Counted from the first letter of the stretch, positions 33,344 to 42,619 are shown. The stretch is DNA of 64,000 bases from CAVWGP01 sp963754645 (GCA_963754645.1 CAVWGP010000001.1:310001-374000), one strand, 5' to 3'. Notes: a model not told the origin generated them from the sequence alone. Numbers and translations: made by a program.

Positions 33344-33868
33344 CTAGATAATCGTTCCGCCGCCGGACGGCTTCGGCTGGAAGGCGCGCCACAGGGCGAT
33401 GAGCGCGCACAACGCGAACACGGCGGCGGTCGCCAATTTCCACGGCGCCAGGACGAGCTGCGCCTGCTCGCTGCGCTCGTTGAATTGCAGCGCGGCCTGA
33501 TAAAACTTCCACGCCTCCCAGGCGAAGACGGCGAAGAACGCGACCATGATGAGCTCGGCGAAAATCCAGGCGGCCCGCGCCGCCGGGCCGCGCAGCCGGT
33601 CGCTCAGCAGGGTGATGCGGATGTTCTGGTTGGCCGCGATCGTGAGCGGAAAGACGAAGAACACGCTCATCGCCAGCATCAGGCCCGAGAGTTCCTCGGT
33701 GAAGCGGAACGGCTCGCTCACGACATAGCGCATGACGACGGCGGCGGTCACCAGGACGAAAATCGCGGCGACGGCGGCCGCCGCGACATAAGTCAGCCAC
33801 AAGCCGCAGGCGATGAGCGCCGCATCGATTCGCGACGCGGCGCCCGGCGCCTGTTGCGATCGCGCCAT
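33344..33868 (-). CDS. TRAP transporter small permease (DctQ), system 1
   Basis: The 174-residue protein has four hydrophobic segments and the DctQ-type pattern RFTEELSGLMLAMSVFFVF followed by NQNIRITLLSDRL. It joins DctM in the inner membrane. The gene lies between DctP (4 bases upstream) and DctM (12 bases downstream), all on the minus strand. Confidence 0.9.
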   Translation of the reverse strand: MARSQQAPGAASRIDAALIACGLWLTYVAAAAVAAIFVLVTAAVVMRYVVSEPFRFTEELSGLMLAMSVFFVFPLTIAANQNIRITLLSDRLRGPAARAAWIFAELIMVAFFAVFAWEAWKFYQAALQFNERSEQAQLVLAPWKLATAAVFALCALIALWRAFQPKPSGGGTII

Positions 33869-33872
33869 GCGC

Positions 33873-34889
33873 CTAGTTCGAGCCGAGCGCCTTCAGGATT
33901 TGCTCGCGATATTTCACCGCGCTCTCGCCGGTTTCCTTGGCGGTCTTTTCCCAGGTGACGAGCGCGGCCTTGCGGATCGCGGCCTTGTCGGCGGCCGGCA
34001 GATCGGGATGAAAGGTGACGCCTTGCGCCGCCAGCTTCTCGCGCGCCGCCTTTTCGTCGGTCACGTCTTTCGAGAAATCGAACGACGCTTTTTCGAGATC
34101 GGCGATGGAGGCCTTGACATGGGCTTTCACATCGGCCGGCAGCGCCGCCCATTTCGCCTCGTTGACCATCATCGCATAGGGCGCCGGCGGGAACGGGAAG
34201 CCGGTATCGACCGCGTGCTTGGCGACCTCCTGCAACGAGATGGTGTGCGCGATGCGCGCCGGATAGAGCGCGCAATCGACGACGCCGGTCTGCACCGCCG
34301 AATAGAGTTCCTGCTGGGCGATGAACTGCGCCGCGACGCCGAGCGACTTGAAGGTTTCGACCTGCTCGCGCGTGCCGACGCGGAGCTTGACGCGCTTCAA
34401 ATCGTCGAGCGACTTGACCGGCTGGCGGCAAAAGATCGTGCCGTTGAGGATGGTCAGGCCCATGAAGCCGACGACCTCGATCTTGTGCTTCTTGAAGCCC
34501 TCGATGAGGATCGCTTTTAGCGCCGGCAGCGCCTTCAGATGCTCCTCGGCGCCGCTCACCGAGCCGTAAACATAGAGCGTCGCCAGAGCGGGCGCGTCGC
34601 GGCCGAGGAAGGGCGGCCAGATGAAGCCCATCTCGGGCGTGCCGGTCTGCATCCAGCGCAGCGCGTCGACGTCCTTCAGGCCCATGGCGCCGCCTTCGAG
34701 CACGGTGACCTTGAGCTTGCCAGCGGCGCGCTTGTTGAGATTCTCGGCGAAGGCGCGGATATGCGCCGATTCGGAGCGCGTCGGCGCGTAGCTGTTGTTG
34801 AATTTCCAATCGAGGGCTTGGGCCGAGGCCGGGCCGGCGAAGCCGGCGGCGGCGAGCGTCAAGGCGGCGGCGAAAATCCTGTTCGACAT
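33873..34889 (-). CDS. TRAP transporter substrate-binding protein (DctP), system 1
   Basis: The 338-residue protein has a Sec signal peptide (MSNRIFAAALTLAAAGF, cleavage after ASAQA). The mature domain shows DctP features: GTREQVETFKSLG in the hinge region, QQELYSAVQTGVVDCALY and AKWAALPADVKAHV. The usual substrate-binding arginine probably lies in KLRVGTRE. The ribosome site AGGGGAGA is well placed before the ATG. As the first gene of system 1 it captures the unknown ligand in the periplasm. It is not closely related to the system 2 binding protein at 37833. Confidence 0.92.
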   Translation of the reverse strand: MSNRIFAAALTLAAAGFAGPASAQALDWKFNNSYAPTRSESAHIRAFAENLNKRAAGKLKVTVLEGGAMGLKDVDALRWMQTGTPEMGFIWPPFLGRDAPALATLYVYGSVSGAEEHLKALPALKAILIEGFKKHKIEVVGFMGLTILNGTIFCRQPVKSLDDLKRVKLRVGTREQVETFKSLGVAAQFIAQQELYSAVQTGVVDCALYPARIAHTISLQEVAKHAVDTGFPFPPAPYAMMVNEAKWAALPADVKAHVKASIADLEKASFDFSKDVTDEKAAREKLAAQGVTFHPDLPAADKAAIRKAALVTWEKTAKETGESAVKYREQILKALGSN

Positions 34890-34948
34890 GGCGAAAATCT
34901 CCCCTGTTTCGGCCATCCTGGCATCGGCTTTCGGGGCGCGCAAGCGGG

Positions 34949-35908
34949 CTAACGCGGCGGCGTCGCTCCGCCGCGCGTCTCGCTGCGCGCGATGACGAGA
35001 CCGCTGGCGACGATCAGGACCGAGCCGCCGATGATCCAGAGATCGGGATATTCGCGGAAGATCGCCCAGCCGGCGAGAGCGGCGAAGATGAGGCGCAGGA
35101 ACGGGATCGGCGCCAGGGCCGAAACCTCGCCGGCGCGATAGGCCTCGATCGCGAGCCACATGCCGAGGCCGCCCGAGAACGCCATGACGCCGAGAATGGC
35201 GGCGGACTCGAGATCGAGCGGGCGCCAATCGAGCAAGGCGAAGGGCGCCGTGCCCGCCAGGGTCACGAGGCCGATATAGAACATGATCGTCACCGTGCGC
35301 TCGGTCCGCGTCAGCGCGCGATTGGCGAGCGCGATGGCGGCGCCGGCGATGGCCGAGCCGATCCCGGCCAGAACGCCCCAGCCGACCGGCACCAAGCCGG
35401 GCCGCATGACGACGAGGACGCCGGCAAAGCCGAGCCCGACCGCGACCCAGCGCAGGGCCGAAACGCGCTCGCCGAGCAGCGGCCCCGCGAACACGACGAC
35501 GAAGAGCAACGTCGTGAAGGTCAGGACCGTCGCCAGCGAAAGATCGAGCTTCTGGAAGCTCTCATAGTAAAGCCACCAGCACACCAAGCTGGCGATGCCG
35601 CGAAACAAATGCATGCCCCAGCGATCCGTCGCCAAATTCGTTTTCAGATCGGCCGAGCGCAGCAGCAGCAAGACGATAAAAACCTGCGCGATCGAGCGGC
35701 CGAACACGACTTGGGCGATCGACACCCGCTCACCAAGATGGCGCAGCAACAGCGCCTCGAACGTGAAGACGAGCCCCGACAGCAGCAGCAGGAGCGCGCC
35801 GTAAAGGTTGCGGGATTGCAGTGTGTCGTTGGGCACGGGCCGGCCGGAACCAAGTTGCGTCGCCGTGATAGCGCAGTTCCGGCCGGCGCGCTTGTGGCAT
35901 TGGCGCAT
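34949..35908 (-). CDS. DMT-superfamily transporter, EamA domain
   Basis: The 319-residue membrane protein has ten hydrophobic helices in two EamA repeats (about 35-165 and 180-310; GPLLGERVSALRWVAVGLGF ends the first). It is a drug/metabolite-type exporter or permease of unknown cargo. The start is uncertain: an ATG at 35908 gives a polar 25-residue leader, while GTG at 35836 starts nearer the first helix; neither has a good ribosome site. It stands between the two TRAP systems, reading leftwards, divergent from system 2. Confidence 0.85.
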   Translation of the reverse strand: MRQCHKRAGRNCAITATQLGSGRPVPNDTLQSRNLYGALLLLLSGLVFTFEALLLRHLGERVSIAQVVFGRSIAQVFIVLLLLRSADLKTNLATDRWGMHLFRGIASLVCWWLYYESFQKLDLSLATVLTFTTLLFVVVFAGPLLGERVSALRWVAVGLGFAGVLVVMRPGLVPVGWGVLAGIGSAIAGAAIALANRALTRTERTVTIMFYIGLVTLAGTAPFALLDWRPLDLESAAILGVMAFSGGLGMWLAIEAYRAGEVSALAPIPFLRLIFAALAGWAIFREYPDLWIIGGSVLIVASGLVIARSETRGGATPPR

Positions 35909-36022
35909 GGCAGCGCGGCGGCGAGGCTCGGATGCGATCCCTTGTCCCGGCGCTTCGACCTATGCAAGGGTGACTTGGCAACGAACAACGCGCCGCGAAC
36001 GGCGTCGCTCCGGGGGACCAGC

Positions 36023-36514
36023 ATGCAGGACGGCGATGCCGCGCCGAGACGCGGCCTCATCGACAATATTTTGTTTCAGATCGGCGCCTGGGGCCTGATC
36101 GCGACGACGGCGATCATGCTCTATGTCGTCACCATGCGTTATTTCTTCAACCAGCCGCCGATCTGGTCCGAGGAAGTGCCGAAGACCCTGTTCGTCTGGC
36201 TCGTGTTCCTAAGCGGCGGGCTCGCGACCAAGCTGGGGCAGAACGTGCGCGTCACCATCATCGTCGACAAGCTGGCGCCGCGCTGGCGCTACGGCGTCGA
36301 AATCGCCATGCACGCTTTCGCGATCGCGCTGCTGGTCGCGGTTCTTGTTTACAGCATTCCGATGGTCCGGCTGCATGCGAACTTTCCCGTTCTCGCCACC
36401 GGCTGGCCGCGCTCGGTGCTCTCGCTCGCGATTCCGGTCGGCTGCGCGCTGATGGCCTTTTTCCAGCTTGGCTTGATGTTGCGCGCGCTGCGCAATTATC
36501 GCGCTTCGGTTTGA
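36023..36514 (+). CDS. TRAP transporter small permease (DctQ), system 2
   Basis: The 163-residue protein has four hydrophobic segments and the DctQ pattern PPIWSEEVPKTLFVWLVFLSG followed by GQNVRVTIIVDKL. The ATG at 36023 is preceded by GGGGGA six bases upstream. It is the first gene of a DctQ-DctM-DctP order, the reverse of system 1, and it diverges from the EamA gene. Confidence 0.9.
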   Translation: MQDGDAAPRRGLIDNILFQIGAWGLIATTAIMLYVVTMRYFFNQPPIWSEEVPKTLFVWLVFLSGGLATKLGQNVRVTIIVDKLAPRWRYGVEIAMHAFAIALLVAVLVYSIPMVRLHANFPVLATGWPRSVLSLAIPVGCALMAFFQLGLMLRALRNYRASV

Positions 36515-36526
36515 GGGCCCAGCGCC

Positions 36527-37819
36527 GTGCTCCTCCTCGGCATGATTTTCCTGCTGTTCGCCTTCACCTTCCTGGGCATGGAGATCGCCTGGGCGATCGG
36601 CGTCGCCGCGATGGCCTATATATTGCTGTCGCAAATCGGCGGCGGGCACGAAACGCTCATCGACCTGCCGCAGACCTTTCTCGAAGGCACGGCCAATCCC
36701 ACGCTGCTCGCCGTGCCGCTGTTCATCTGGGCCGGCGAGCTCATGGTCATGGCGGGGCTGACCCAGCGCATGGTGCGCCTCGCTTCGGCGCTTGTCGGCC
36801 ATTTCCACGGCGGCCTCGCCAATGTGTCGGTGACGGCGAATTTCATCATGTCGGGCGCCTCGGGCTCGGCGATGGCCGATGCGGCGGCAACCGGCGCCGT
36901 GCTGGTGCCCGAGATGAACCGGCGCGGCTATCCCACGACCTATTCCTGCGCCGTTATCGCCTCGGCGGCGACCGTGGGGCCGATCATTCCGCCCTCGATC
37001 CCCTTCGTGCTGCTGGCCGGCATTGCCGATCTATCGGTCGGCAAACTCTTCCTCGCCGGGGTGACGCCGGGCGTGCTGATGTTCGTCAGCATGTTCGTTC
37101 TGACATATTTCATCTCGCGCCGGCGCGATTTCCCGCGCGAGCCCAAGCCGGCGCGCGGCCAGCGCCGGCGCGCCGTCGCCGCCGGCCTGCCCGCCTCGCT
37201 GGCGCCTGTCTTCGTCATCGGCAGCATCGTCAGCGGCATCGCCACCGCGACCGAGGCGGCCGCCATCGCCGTGCTCTACGTCATCGTGCTCGGCTTGGCC
37301 TATCGCAGCCTCAACGGAAAATCTTTCGTCGAGGGCGCGGGCAACGCCATGCTGATTTCGGCGGTCGTCATGCTCACGGTCGCGACTTCGCAGGCGTTTT
37401 CGGATTTCGCGGTCAAGGCCAGGCTCGGCGAAGTCCTGACCGACATGACGCTCGCCATCACGCAAAACAAGTACGCGGTCTTGATGATCGTCAACCTTAT
37501 TTTGCTGGTGCTCGGCTGCTTCATGGAGCCGCTGCCGATCATGCTGGTGCTGGCGCCGATCCTGTTTCCCCTGCTCGGCAAGATGGGCGTCGATCCGATT
37601 CATCTCGGGCTGATCATGACATTCAATCTGATGATCGGCATGATAACGCCGCCGATCGGGCTCAATCTTTTCGTCATGTCGACCATCGGCAAGGTCGGGG
37701 TGATGGAAATATTCCGCGAGGCGATACCCTATGTCATCGTCTTGTTCGGCGTGCTGATGCTGTGTACTTATATTCCCGAGATAACTTTGTGGCTGCCGCA
37801 ACTCGTCATACCCAAATAA
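36527..37819 (+). CDS. TRAP transporter large permease (DctM), system 2
   Basis: The 430-residue polytopic protein starts at GTG and has DctM signatures in both halves: NFIMSGASGSAMADAAATGA and ASAATVGPIIPPSIPFVLLA, then LAPILFPLLGKMGVDPIHLG and MITPPIGLNLFVM. About 12 membrane helices are present. It lies 12 bases after DctQ and 13 bases before the Tat-exported binding protein. It differs clearly from system 1 DctM, so the two transporters are separate acquisitions rather than a recent duplication. Confidence 0.93.
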   Translation: MLLLGMIFLLFAFTFLGMEIAWAIGVAAMAYILLSQIGGGHETLIDLPQTFLEGTANPTLLAVPLFIWAGELMVMAGLTQRMVRLASALVGHFHGGLANVSVTANFIMSGASGSAMADAAATGAVLVPEMNRRGYPTTYSCAVIASAATVGPIIPPSIPFVLLAGIADLSVGKLFLAGVTPGVLMFVSMFVLTYFISRRRDFPREPKPARGQRRRAVAAGLPASLAPVFVIGSIVSGIATATEAAAIAVLYVIVLGLAYRSLNGKSFVEGAGNAMLISAVVMLTVATSQAFSDFAVKARLGEVLTDMTLAITQNKYAVLMIVNLILLVLGCFMEPLPIMLVLAPILFPLLGKMGVDPIHLGLIMTFNLMIGMITPPIGLNLFVMSTIGKVGVMEIFREAIPYVIVLFGVLMLCTYIPEITLWLPQLVIPK

Positions 37820-37832
37820 CAGGGAGGAACCC

Positions 37833-38813
37833 ATGCTCGACAAGATTTCCCGCCGCGGTTTCGTCGCCGGCTCCGCCGCCGCTCTCGCCGTGCCGGGCGC
37901 CGCGCGCGCCCAAGCCGGCATCACCTTGCGCTACGGCAATGCCGGCAACGCGCAAACCATCTCCAACACCTTCAACGCCAAGCTCGCCAAGGTCGTCGAA
38001 GAACGCACCAAGGGCGCGGTCAAGACCGAGATATTCGCCGGCACGCTGGGCGGCGAGCAGAAGCTGATCGAGAGCATGGCCCTGGGCTCGCTCGAAGTTT
38101 ACAACGGCGCCTACACGGGCACGCGCGAATTCGACATTTTCTACAGCCCCTATTTCTTCAAGGACGGGCCGCACGCCAAGCGCGTCGTCGGCGGGCCGAT
38201 CGGCAAGAAGGCGAGCGACGCGCTCGAAAAGAAATACCAGGCGCGCTTCATCGGCTTCGGCCGCCTGGGTCCCTGGGTGCTCGCCACCAAGAAAAAGATT
38301 GCCTCGCTCGACGAAATCAAGGGCATGAAGCTGCGCGCGCCGCAGATCGAGGGCCAGATCGAGGCGCTCAAGTTCCTCGGCGCCAATCCGACGCCGATCG
38401 CGTTCAACGAAATCTATCTGGCGCTGCAGAGCGGCACGGTCGACGGCTTCGTCTCGGCGCTCAATCCCTCGGTCAACGGCAAGTTCTACGAGCCGTGCAA
38501 ATACATCATGCAGATCGATTTCGGCCTCGGCCTCGACAAGCAATGCTTCTCGACCCGCGCCTGGGCGCGGCTTTCGCCCGCACAACAGAAGATTTACCAG
38601 GACACGTTCAACGAGATCGAGGAAACCGACTATCACCAGGCCGGGCTCAACGCGGTGCGCGGCGATTTCGAAAAATGGAAATCGTTCAACGGCGCCGATT
38701 CGGTCGTCGCCCTCGACGCCGCCAAGATCGCCAAGCAAATGGAGCCGCTCAACAAGAAGCTCGCCGACGAAGTTTACGGCGCGGGGACTTGGGAGATGAT
38801 TCAGAAGGCTTAG
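37833..38813 (+). CDS. TRAP transporter substrate-binding protein (DctP), Tat-exported, system 2
   Basis: The 326-residue protein begins with a twin-arginine signal (SRRGFVAGSAAALAVPG, cleavage near ARAQA). The DctP fold follows: GEQKLIESMALGSLEVYNG, MKLRAPQIEGQIEALKFLGA and IYLALQSGTVDGF. Tat export suggests folding, perhaps with ligand, before export. GGGAGG precedes the ATG. It completes system 2 and ends just before a repeat-built hairpin. Confidence 0.92.
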   Translation: MLDKISRRGFVAGSAAALAVPGAARAQAGITLRYGNAGNAQTISNTFNAKLAKVVEERTKGAVKTEIFAGTLGGEQKLIESMALGSLEVYNGAYTGTREFDIFYSPYFFKDGPHAKRVVGGPIGKKASDALEKKYQARFIGFGRLGPWVLATKKKIASLDEIKGMKLRAPQIEGQIEALKFLGANPTPIAFNEIYLALQSGTVDGFVSALNPSVNGKFYEPCKYIMQIDFGLGLDKQCFSTRAWARLSPAQQKIYQDTFNEIEETDYHQAGLNAVRGDFEKWKSFNGADSVVALDAAKIAKQMEPLNKKLADEVYGAGTWEMIQKA

Positions 38814-38816
38814 GGT

Positions 38817-38912
38817 TGGCAGGGACAGCAGGGACAACAGGGACTTCAGGGACATCAGCGACGGGTTTCGTCCCTGAGGTCGCTGTTGTCCCTGAGGTCC
38901 CTGAGGTCCCCT
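38817..38912. terminator. hairpin built from repeated AGGGAC units between convergent genes
   Basis: The left side holds four copies of CAGGGAC with short spacers (38819-38852). The right side holds the complement GTCCCTGAGG three times (38868-38912). Together they can fold into a long GC-rich stem over an intervening GACGGGTTTCGTC minihairpin. It lies exactly between the converging DctP and flavoprotein genes and probably ends both transcripts. No T-run follows. Confidence 0.65.
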
Positions 38913-40341
38913 AAGGCCCGGCAAGCTTCTTCCCCAGCAACCTTCCAAAGCCAAGCGCCGGCGTAACGCTCATGCCGCCGACGAAGGATTTGCCCGACAG
39001 CGTGCCGCCGCCGATGATTTCGCCGGCGGCGTAGAGGCCCGGGATCGGCGCGCCGTTTCGCCCGATAACGCGCAACGCGCGATCGACGGCGAGGCCCGCC
39101 GAAGTGCGCAGCAGGATGCCGTGGCAGCGGATGGCGCGGAACGGCGGCGTTGCCAGCGGCGCGGGGAAAAATTTTCGCCCGAACGCGTCGCGCCCGTCGC
39201 GCGCCGCGCGATTGAACGCCGCGACGGTTTCGCCAAGGCCCGCCGCATCGATGCCCGCCTTGCCGGCCAATTCGCCGACGCTTCCGGCCATGGCGAAGCT
39301 CGCATGCCCGTGCCATGCCGCTTCGAGCTTGGCGGCGGGCCAGGCCGGCAAGAGCGGCGGCGCCTGGCGCCACATCGCATCGTCGGCGACGATCCAAAAA
39401 GTGAGATCGTCGGTTTTCTCCAGCAGCGCATGCTCGCGGCGATCGACGCTGTCGTCGTCCTCGGCGACGAAGCGGCGCCCGGCGCGGGTGACGAAGATTT
39501 CCCACGGCTTGCGCGCCTGCGGCGTGAGCGACGGCAGCTCGCCCCACACGCAGCGCCCCGAGCCCGGCGGATCCTCGATGCCGCCCATGGTGGGCAGATA
39601 TTTTTCCTGCTGCCAGACATGGCCGCCCGCGTCGCGCCCCAGCACGATGCCGCTGCCGTTCGAATGCGCGAGTGCGCAAGTGAACAGCGGGCGCCCGCCG
39701 GTGAGTTCGCGGAACAGCGCCGGGTTGGCACCATAGCCGCCGGCGGTCAGCAGCACGGAACGCGCGAACGCCTCGCCCGCGCCGTGCGCGCCGCCGACGG
39801 CGCCGCCGAGGGCGACGCCGGCGATGCCGCCGTCTGTCCCAGGCAGCAAGCGCGTGACCGAGGTTTCGCGCCGCAGCTCGATCTTGCCGGCGGCGACCAG
39901 CGGCTCGAACAGGCGCGCTAGAACCTTCAGGATCGAGCGCCCGCCGTCCACGCCCCAATAGGTGCGCGGAATGCGATAGGCCTCGTGCAGATGCAGCACG
40001 GCGGGACATTGCGGCTCCATCTCGAAGCCGTTTTCCATCAGCCAATCGACGGTCGAAGCGGCGCAATCGACCGCGACGCGCAGCAGCGCCGGATCGGCCG
40101 TGTTGCGGCAGATGCGCATCGCGTCGGCGAAATGTTCGTCCGGCGTGTCGCGGATGCCGCGCTCGGCTTGGCGCCGCGTGCCGGCGGCACTCATCTGCCC
40201 GGCGCTGACATGCAATTGCCCGCCGATACGGTCGGTCTGCTCGACCACGAGAACGCGCGCGCCGGCATTCGCGGCCTCGATCGCGGCGGGCAGCCCCGCC
40301 GTGCCGGCGCCGACGACGATCAGGTCCCAGGCGCTGCTCAC
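38911..40341 (-). CDS. FAD-dependent oxidoreductase, fumarate reductase/3-ketosteroid dehydrogenase-like flavoprotein
   Basis: The 476-residue flavoprotein has an N-terminal FAD motif (LIVVGAGTAGLPAAIEAANAG, about 6-26), VLLTAGGYGANPALF, a substrate-domain segment HSNGSGIVLGRDAG and the C-terminal GLYAAGEIIGGG ... SFVGGMSVTPALGFGRLLG. This is the FAD-binding 2 (succinate dehydrogenase/fumarate reductase flavoprotein, KstD) family without haem or iron-sulphur domains. It probably oxidises or reduces a C=C bond. It overlaps the cupin gene by 4 bases, so the two are co-translated. Confidence 0.88.
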   Translation of the reverse strand: MSSAWDLIVVGAGTAGLPAAIEAANAGARVLVVEQTDRIGGQLHVSAGQMSAAGTRRQAERGIRDTPDEHFADAMRICRNTADPALLRVAVDCAASTVDWLMENGFEMEPQCPAVLHLHEAYRIPRTYWGVDGGRSILKVLARLFEPLVAAGKIELRRETSVTRLLPGTDGGIAGVALGGAVGGAHGAGEAFARSVLLTAGGYGANPALFRELTGGRPLFTCALAHSNGSGIVLGRDAGGHVWQQEKYLPTMGGIEDPPGSGRCVWGELPSLTPQARKPWEIFVTRAGRRFVAEDDDSVDRREHALLEKTDDLTFWIVADDAMWRQAPPLLPAWPAAKLEAAWHGHASFAMAGSVGELAGKAGIDAAGLGETVAAFNRAARDGRDAFGRKFFPAPLATPPFRAIRCHGILLRTSAGLAVDRALRVIGRNGAPIPGLYAAGEIIGGGTLSGKSFVGGMSVTPALGFGRLLGKKLAGP

Positions 40342-40772
40342 GTCGCCCGGTCCTTGACGCTGGCCGCCAACGGCGTCGGATAGCCGGGATGGGGATAGCA
40401 GATGCAGAGATGGCGGAACGGCTCGTCGGACAGCACGCGCCAGACGATGTGCGTGCCGCGCGGGATGAGATAGACATCGCCCGCCTCGGCCACGACCTTG
40501 CCGCCGTCGCGCATCAGCGGCGGCAGATGATAGGTGATTTCGGCGCGGCCCTTGGTGACGTAGTGGACTTCGTCATGCGGCACGGTCCACAACACGTCGG
40601 GGCCCTTGAAGAAATCCTCGAAATTGATCTGGCACGCCGGCTCGCTGACGCCGCCATTCACCGCCTTGTAGCGGACATCGGGCTGCATCGGGAACGCGCG
40701 GCTCGGCGCATCGTCGAGGTCGCTGTCCTTGACCTTGTACAAGCGGAATTTCGACCAGGCGATCGGCTGCAT
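40338..40772 (-). CDS. cupin-domain protein
   Basis: The 144-residue protein carries one cupin barrel: PHDEVHYVTKGRAEITY with metal-ligand type histidines and glutamate, and the second motif GDVYLIPRGTHIVWRV. The ATG at 40772 was chosen because GGGGGAGA lies just upstream; an ATG ten codons earlier is also open. It may be a small metal-dependent isomerase, dioxygenase or binding protein. It overlaps the flavoprotein gene (4 bases) and diverges from the M24 peptidase gene across 84 bases. Confidence 0.85.
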   Translation of the reverse strand: MQPIAWSKFRLYKVKDSDLDDAPSRAFPMQPDVRYKAVNGGVSEPACQINFEDFFKGPDVLWTVPHDEVHYVTKGRAEITYHLPPLMRDGGKVVAEAGDVYLIPRGTHIVWRVLSDEPFRHLCICYPHPGYPTPLAASVKDRAT

Positions 40773-40856
40773 TGTCTCCCCCTTGGCGCTGACCCGTCTC
40801 ATGCTAGTTTAGCGCGCGGCGCGGTGCCATGCTTCGCCGGCCGAGGGGGATATGCG

Positions 40857-42086
40857 ATGTTGTTGAATCTGGCACGGGCGCGGGACTTGCTGGCGCGCGA
40901 CGGCCTCGACGCCGCCGTCGTGGCGACGCCGATCAACGTCGTCTACGCCTCGGACTTCGCCTCGGAATTCCTGCTCGGGAAGTTCGAGGATTTCACCGCC
41001 GCCGCCGTGATCCCACGCGATGCCGGAATTGCGCCGTCGTTGATTATCCCCGAATTCGACCTGCCCTATCTCGCCGAGGCGCCGAGCTGGATCGAGGATG
41101 TGCAGCTCTACGGCAATCCGTGGAGTTCCGTCGGCGTCTTCATGGGCGACACGCTGGAAGCCAAGCTCGACACGCCGCTGCGGCAAAAATTGAAAACTCT
41201 GCGCGACCGGCTGCGGCCCCGCCAGAAGGACAATTTCATCGACGCGGTCGAGGCCGTGCTGCGCCGGGGCGGCCTCGCGGCGGCGGCGCTGGCCTGCGAC
41301 GAGCCGCGCCTCGCAGCACGGCTCGAAGCGCGCGGCCTGGGCGGCAATCGCCGCATCGCCGACGCGCAATATCTGCTGCGCCGCATCCGCATGGTGAAAA
41401 CGGCGGACGAGCGCGCCATCATGACCCGGGGTGCCGCGATCAACGCCGGCGCGCTCGATGCCGTCATCGCCGAAGGCGGCGCCGGATTTTCCGAGGCCGA
41501 CATGACGCGCGCCTATCGCCGCCATTTGCTCAAGCACGAGGCGCGCCATCTCGGCGAGCGCGGCATGATGTTCGGCGCCAACGACGCGTCGAGCTTCAGC
41601 CTGCCCGCCGCCGACGAACGAAAATTTTCGCCTGGCGACGCGATCGTGCTCGATTGCCTCGGAACCTATCGCTGCTACCACATGGATCTCGCGCGCACCG
41701 GCGTGGTCGGCGATCCGACGCCGGCGCAGAAGCAGCGCTACGAGGCAACGCTCACGGCGCTGCTCGAAGCCGAAAAGAAGATCAGACCGGGCGCGAACAC
41801 GCAGGACCTGCGCAATCTGGTGCGCGACACGATCGGCAAGTTCGGCTTGAAGCCGCAGCTCACCTCGGTCACGACCCACGGGCTCGGGCTCGAAGTGTTC
41901 GAGTTCCCCGACGAGACCGCGCTCGCCCAGGGCTTCGTCCTCGAACAAGGCAGCATCGTCAACACCGAAGTGTTCTACCGCGATCCCGAACTCGGCAGCT
42001 TCCATCTCGAAGATTCCGTCGCGGTGACGGCCAATGGCTGCGAGCTGTTGCACCCGATTCCGCGCAATCTCGTCGTTTTCCACTGA
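40857..42086 (+). CDS. M24-family metallopeptidase, second copy
   Basis: The 409-residue product has the creatinase N-terminal domain (about 1-160) and the M24 catalytic domain. Its metal-site segments are IVLDCLGTYRCYHMDLARTG (two aspartates), VTTHGLGLEVFEFP (histidine), GSIVNTEVFY and FHLEDSVAVT (glutamates). It starts at ATG 40857 after GAGGGGG. It leads a plus-strand operon with two TIGR04076-type genes and a CMD-like gene and is only distantly related to the M24 gene at 30778. The substrate may be an amide or amidine bond in a small molecule rather than a peptide. Confidence 0.9.
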   Translation: MLLNLARARDLLARDGLDAAVVATPINVVYASDFASEFLLGKFEDFTAAAVIPRDAGIAPSLIIPEFDLPYLAEAPSWIEDVQLYGNPWSSVGVFMGDTLEAKLDTPLRQKLKTLRDRLRPRQKDNFIDAVEAVLRRGGLAAAALACDEPRLAARLEARGLGGNRRIADAQYLLRRIRMVKTADERAIMTRGAAINAGALDAVIAEGGAGFSEADMTRAYRRHLLKHEARHLGERGMMFGANDASSFSLPAADERKFSPGDAIVLDCLGTYRCYHMDLARTGVVGDPTPAQKQRYEATLTALLEAEKKIRPGANTQDLRNLVRDTIGKFGLKPQLTSVTTHGLGLEVFEFPDETALAQGFVLEQGSIVNTEVFYRDPELGSFHLEDSVAVTANGCELLHPIPRNLVVFH

Positions 42087-42097
42087 GAGAAACATCC

Positions 42098-42619
42098 ATG
42101 ACCCGCCCCGATCTCGCCCCGCCCGACCCGCTCGCCGCCGACCGGCTCGACGACATCCGCCCGCAATTGAAGCGCGCGCTGGAGCTGACCGATGCGGACT
42201 TCGACCGCATGGACCCGGCGGTCAAGCATTTGCTGACGATCCGCCGCAAGCTCGGGCACACCTGGCTCGACGATTTCGAAGTCGTCGTCGAGGTGGTGAG
42301 CAACGCGGGCTGCGGCTGCGGCGTCAAGCCGGGCCAGCGCGTCGTCTTCGACATGCGGCACCGCATCAAGCCGGAAAAATCGACGGCGCCGCTGTGCATG
42401 AATATGCTGACGCCGATCCTGGCGATTTTCTACATGACCTTCGATCGCGGTTCCGAGGGCTTGAATCCGCTGAGCCGGGTGTGGCGCCATTACGAATGCA
42501 CCGACACCGGCAGCGACAACGGGCAATCCAAGGCGCGGACGAAAGTCTTCCTGCGCACCGCCGATACGCACGAGGTCGTCGATCTCAACCCCATCGTGCC
42601 GCGCGAGGCCCTGCGATGA
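42098..42619 (+). CDS. TIGR04076-family protein, copy 1
   Basis: The 173-residue protein is of unknown function. After a helical N-terminal region (about 1-60) comes a strand-rich domain with EVVVEVVSNAGCGCGVKPGQ, VVFDMRHRIKPEKSTAPLCM and HYECTDTGSDNG. The spacing of cysteines (CGCG, LC, ECTD) and the K-x-G-x-x-VFD pattern is that of the TIGR04076 family. It follows the M24 gene by 11 bases and overlaps copy 2 by 4 (ATGA). Conserved cysteines suggest a metal or redox site. The assignment is by pattern recognition. Confidence 0.72.
   Translation: MTRPDLAPPDPLAADRLDDIRPQLKRALELTDADFDRMDPAVKHLLTIRRKLGHTWLDDFEVVVEVVSNAGCGCGVKPGQRVVFDMRHRIKPEKSTAPLCMNMLTPILAIFYMTFDRGSEGLNPLSRVWRHYECTDTGSDNGQSKARTKVFLRTADTHEVVDLNPIVPREALR

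Noticed and set aside
32027..33958. 643-codon plus-strand open frame opposite TRAP system 1
   Set aside because: It runs opposite three recognised genes, and its composition (Arg, Gln, His, Asp rich) is typical of antisense translation in GC-rich DNA.
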